NCBI GenBank assembly: GCA_013288575.1
Contig: JABDBO010000003.1
Coordinates: 1 to 33,784 of the forward strand
Direction: 5' to 3'
Length of the DNA: 33,784 nt
Source: Alphaproteobacteria bacterium
GTDB lineage: Bacteria > Pseudomonadota > Alphaproteobacteria > Rickettsiales > 21-14-0-20-44-7
Shown here: positions 30,888-33,784 of the stretch, in pieces
Layout: each line of letters begins with the position of its first letter
Numbering within the stretch: the stretch's first letter is position 1
Translations under genes and position numbers: made by a program
The notes under the pieces: model-generated
The model's input: the letters and a program-made list of their open reading frames with translations, nothing else
What the model was told of the DNA's origin: nothing
Database searches by the model: none

Positions 30888-33602
30888 ATGATTACGAACA
30901 AAGCTTTAGATAAAGGTTTTGCGCTTATAATTCTGGCAGTCTTGATTGCCATTTTAGGCTTGGTCTTAATTGGCCGCGTGCCAGCTCAACCGGAAAAAGA
31001 TAAAGTCGTTTTCGTTAGAACCCAAGCTAAACTAGATGCTATTCACGCGTCTTTGCTGAATTATTATAATCTTAATTCTTCAACTCTGCCCTGCCCGGCC
31101 AACCCAACTTATGCCACTAGTAACGCTAGTTTCGGTTTAGCTGCCGCTACTGGTTCCACTTGTTCAGGCACAGGATCTTGCCCTGCAGGTTTAGTTTGCG
31201 CGGCGGCCGATCCTAATGGTGCTGGCAATTCCACAGCTAACCAAATTAAAATTGGCGGCGTACCGACTAAAACTTTAGGTTTGCCGGATGATTACGCTTT
31301 TGATGAATGGGGCAATCGTATTACTTTCGCGGTTGATCCAACTGCTTCTGAAAATATTGGTGTTTATTGGATTAATCGCACTGGTACTTCAGCGCTTGTT
31401 CAATATAGTAACACTGTCAATCCTTGTTACACTTCTGCCTCGGCCTATACGCCAAGCACCGCAATTGCGACTAAAAATTCTCACTGTTTAACTGATGATA
31501 CATTAAACCCAACTTCTACCCCAATCGGACAGTTGCCAACTTATGGCACACATAAAGGGGTAGCCGCTTTCGTCGTTGCACATGGTAAAGATGGCTCTGC
31601 TATCTGGAACCGCAATGGCTCTAACATTTCTGCCAATTGTGTTGCCGGAACTTTAAAAAATCCTAGTAGCACCACAATGGATAGTTCGGTCTCGGAGCAA
31701 CAGAATTGCAATAAAACAGCTGTAGGAAGCGTCGCAAGTTTTGTTATGGATACTTTGGGTGATAAACTCTTAAACAGTAAATCTACCTATTATGATGATC
31801 TTACCACTTACTTCGTAGCAAATAACTCTTGCCCGGTTAATACCTCAACTTTCGGTATGATGATTGGCACTGAAGTCACTTCCGGTGCAACTTACGGGAA
31901 AGGCTACCAAGTATTCAAATTGTGCCAGGATGGAAGCATCTCAACAGTTGAAAATTATAATGACAGCACAAATGCAGCAGGAAACTTGTGGCTGACCAAT
32001 GGGACAGGATCTACCACATATATGCAAAGAGCATCTTGTCTGGAACTCAGTAATGGCAACCCATTTTGCGTAGTATATGGATGGTCAGTCAACGTAGGTA
32101 CATATTGGGTTATAAGCCCGGTTACTGGGGCAAAATTAGCATCCGCCGGAACTAATTACACAGGCTCTTCCTGCCAATTCACTCCAATCAATTCAACTGT
32201 AGATCCTGCAGTTGCAGGTTATACAGCTTATACCAGTGGCATTTCAGGTAATAATTCAACTAACCAATTAAATTGTTCAGAATCAGTTGCTGTTCCAGGC
32301 AAGATAGGGTGCAATTTGCAGTTCGGCGGTACTAGCAGTGGTTATGTTGGCGATTTTGAAATAGATGCCAATAACTTGCCTGTTGCCTGCCCTCTAACTT
32401 ACGATTATAACACTATAAGTAAGGGTCTTGCCAGCGGCGATGGCAATAGACCTATTTCTTGCGCGTTTTTCCCCGGTTCAGCCGATAAAGCATGTTTTAG
32501 AACCTATAGCGCTTCAGAAGTTTATCTTATGGAGCGTCACCATACAGTGTATAATGATATGAATGAAACTGGCACTGGTACGGGTGCATTTAATCCATAT
32601 CTTCCTAATCCTGCTTCCAATAATACTGAGAAATTAGATGCTAATCACGGCATGTACGGCGGCGCCAACAATGATCTGCCTCACCATACCGTTGCAGCAG
32701 ATTGTCATTCGTTAAATAGCGTTGCCTATCCTGATGATGTATTATGCATGGTAACTTATGAGGAACAATATATTGCTGGTACAGGTGGCGGATATCATCC
32801 GGCTGGTAACCAATACCGAGCAACTTTGAATGCTATCGTAGTAGCAAAAGATAATTATCCTGCCGAGCAAAATGGCTGCTCAGCAACACAAATATCGTCT
32901 CACCATAACTCTTTATGCTCTGTACCAACCACCGTATCTAATTGTGCGGGTTCAACTGGCTGTACTGCTCCGGTAAGTTCAAATCCTGCTCCAAATGATC
33001 TTACTACTACACCTAGTCCTAATGTAAATTGGACGACTTATTTTAACTCGTCAGCAGCAGGCACTAGAGATGCCTATTTACCATATACTATAACTGGGAT
33101 TGACCCTACCGTGGCGCAACCAGCCGGATCAAGCGCAACTTATATTCCTACCTATAACAATATTTTTTGCCGGCCTTATACGTCAAATGGCATAACTTCT
33201 AAAAACAAATATGTTTGCATAGTTTTATATTCGACAGGCGCTAATCCTGGGCTTTTCATAGTAGATGCGACACTAGCACCGGTTAAAATTACGGCTGGCC
33301 CTATCTGCTCAGGAATTTCAAGCACAAATAATCTTATTTGGGATTGTTCAAAAGTTTATACAAAAAACACGCCGAATAATTTTTATTGTTATATGTCGCT
33401 TACTACGCAACCAATAGGTATTACCACTCCTGAGGTCATTTCACATAGCTATCAGATGTTAAATATTGCCGCTGATGGCTCGTCGTGTGCTGTAACCAGT
33501 AGGGGGACGCAAACTGCGCCGCTCAGCCTTTATGTCAGAGGTGTTTCCTTCCAGAAAAATGACCATTGTGTTTTCAGTCCCTTAGATTCTATTTGCCAAT
33601 AA
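30888..33602 (+). CDS. Giant pseudopilin-like surface protein with six paired-cysteine repeats, paralogue 2
   Basis: The protein has 904 residues. The first 170 are nearly the same as paralogue 1 (KGFALIILAVLIAILGLVLI, LNYYNLNSSTLPCPANPT, NQIKIGGVPTKTLGLPDD, EWGNRITFAVDPTASENIG), including Ile at +5 of the prepilin-like segment. Similarity falls in the C-terminal part, but the same six Cys-pair units appear in order, with first cysteines at 384, 463, 525, 606, 761 and 820 (for example DCHSLNSVAYPDDVLCMV and FCRPYTSNGITSKNKYVC). The gene starts 67 bases after paralogue 1 with no terminator or CtrA box between, so they are probably co-transcribed. Conserved base and fast-changing distal part suggest diversifying surface proteins. 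Export and cleavage by the prepilin pathway is inferred. Confidence 0.75.
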   Translation: MITNKALDKGFALIILAVLIAILGLVLIGRVPAQPEKDKVVFVRTQAKLDAIHASLLNYYNLNSSTLPCPANPTYATSNASFGLAAATGSTCSGTGSCPAGLVCAAADPNGAGNSTANQIKIGGVPTKTLGLPDDYAFDEWGNRITFAVDPTASENIGVYWINRTGTSALVQYSNTVNPCYTSASAYTPSTAIATKNSHCLTDDTLNPTSTPIGQLPTYGTHKGVAAFVVAHGKDGSAIWNRNGSNISANCVAGTLKNPSSTTMDSSVSEQQNCNKTAVGSVASFVMDTLGDKLLNSKSTYYDDLTTYFVANNSCPVNTSTFGMMIGTEVTSGATYGKGYQVFKLCQDGSISTVENYNDSTNAAGNLWLTNGTGSTTYMQRASCLELSNGNPFCVVYGWSVNVGTYWVISPVTGAKLASAGTNYTGSSCQFTPINSTVDPAVAGYTAYTSGISGNNSTNQLNCSESVAVPGKIGCNLQFGGTSSGYVGDFEIDANNLPVACPLTYDYNTISKGLASGDGNRPISCAFFPGSADKACFRTYSASEVYLMERHHTVYNDMNETGTGTGAFNPYLPNPASNNTEKLDANHGMYGGANNDLPHHTVAADCHSLNSVAYPDDVLCMVTYEEQYIAGTGGGYHPAGNQYRATLNAIVVAKDNYPAEQNGCSATQISSHHNSLCSVPTTVSNCAGSTGCTAPVSSNPAPNDLTTTPSPNVNWTTYFNSSAAGTRDAYLPYTITGIDPTVAQPAGSSATYIPTYNNIFCRPYTSNGITSKNKYVCIVLYSTGANPGLFIVDATLAPVKITAGPICSGISSTNNLIWDCSKVYTKNTPNNFYCYMSLTTQPIGITTPEVISHSYQMLNIAADGSSCAVTSRGTQTAPLSLYVRGVSFQKNDHCVFSPLDSICQ

Positions 33603-33650
33603 TTAGCGAAGTAGAGTTTACATATATTTAAGAGTGAATAGAATGTTTGG

Positions 33651-33784
33651 GTGCTTACCCAATTACTGCTCAACAATTTCCGCAATTACCATTCGCTACA
33701 ATTAAATTTTGCGGCGCAGGTAACGGTGATTTACGGCCATAATGGCGCCGGCAAAACCAATCTGCTGGAAGCAATTTCGCTATT
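33651..33784 (+). CDS. recF: DNA replication and repair protein RecF, start only (cut by window end)
   Basis: The reading frame from GTG 33651 gives LTQLLLNNFRNYHSLQLNF, then VTVIYGHNGAGKTNLLEAISL, with the Walker A motif GHNGAGKT. 'NFRNY' near the start followed by GxNGxGKTNLLEA is the RecF signature. RecF loads RecA at gaps with RecO and RecR. A stop (TAG 33639-33641) lies in frame upstream and GTG is the only nearby start; no strong Shine-Dalgarno site is seen. The remaining two thirds or more lie beyond the window. Confidence 0.9.
   Translation, partial: MLTQLLLNNFRNYHSLQLNFAAQVTVIYGHNGAGKTNLLEAISL

Noticed and set aside
1..33784. tRNA, rRNA genes and CRISPR arrays
   Set aside because: I found no cloverleaf with a T-loop motif, no rRNA-like stretches, and no regularly spaced direct repeats; small tRNAs could still be missed by eye.

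Overview
This window looks like a chromosomal segment of an alphaproteobacterium. The main reasons are a full-length CtrA cell-cycle regulator, a 180-kDa-class NAD-glutamate dehydrogenase, flagellar genes (flhG, a fliK-like gene, fliI, fliJ), a PAS histidine kinase, and a dnaN/recF neighbourhood. I cannot name the genus. Housekeeping genes are separated by AT-rich accessory genes and structured palindromic repeats, and three genes are visibly broken.

Layout. (1) 1-8309 is a sulfur and redox region: a bifunctional cysNC broken by an approx. 58-bp deletion in the APS kinase domain, a frameshifted DUF3592-like membrane gene, a 1167-residue fused flavin/Fe-S oxidoreductase (GltD/NfnB-like followed by NfnA/PyrK-like), then an accessory patch (a lipoprotein, and a duplicated family of unknown proteins of which one copy carries a stop codon) ending at cysQ. 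A 124-bp second copy of the cysQ end, joined to a second copy of the oxidoreductase end, lies inside this patch. (2) 8337-13121 is the NAD-glutamate dehydrogenase. (3) 13124-13917 is a compound element bounded by nearly perfect 73-bp inverted repeats. It encloses a second pair of inverted hairpin repeats, a strong promoter, a structured leader and a lone RelB/DinJ-like gene. (4) 13988-20155 is the flagellar and cell-cycle region: flhG and fliK-like on +, pseudopilin, fliJ and fliI on -, then ctrA on + with a clear terminator. (5) 20222-24852 carries two RDD-type membrane proteins, metC, a PAS histidine kinase with a degenerate ATPase domain, and a MarR-like regulator with an operator-like palindrome. 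(6) 24863-26402 (-) holds an unknown gene, acpS and pdxJ. (7) 26465-33784 (+) holds an NlpC/P60 lipoprotein, dnaN, two giant pseudopilin-like paralogues (867 and 904 residues), and the start of recF.

The most notable system is the pair of giant pseudopilin-like proteins placed between dnaN and recF. Each has a prepilin-like N-terminus, a pseudopilin 'LPCPA' domain, and a long extracellular part in which six paired-cysteine units recur in the same order in both. That pattern suggests a disulfide-stabilised repeat domain such as a six-bladed propeller. A canonical CtrA box (TTAA-N7-TTAA) lies just upstream of the first gene, and ctrA itself is in the window, so these surface proteins may be made on a cell-cycle schedule together with the flagellum. 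A second theme is repeat elements that keep their hairpin architecture while the stem sequences differ. One of them is inserted in frame within the oxidoreductase gene.
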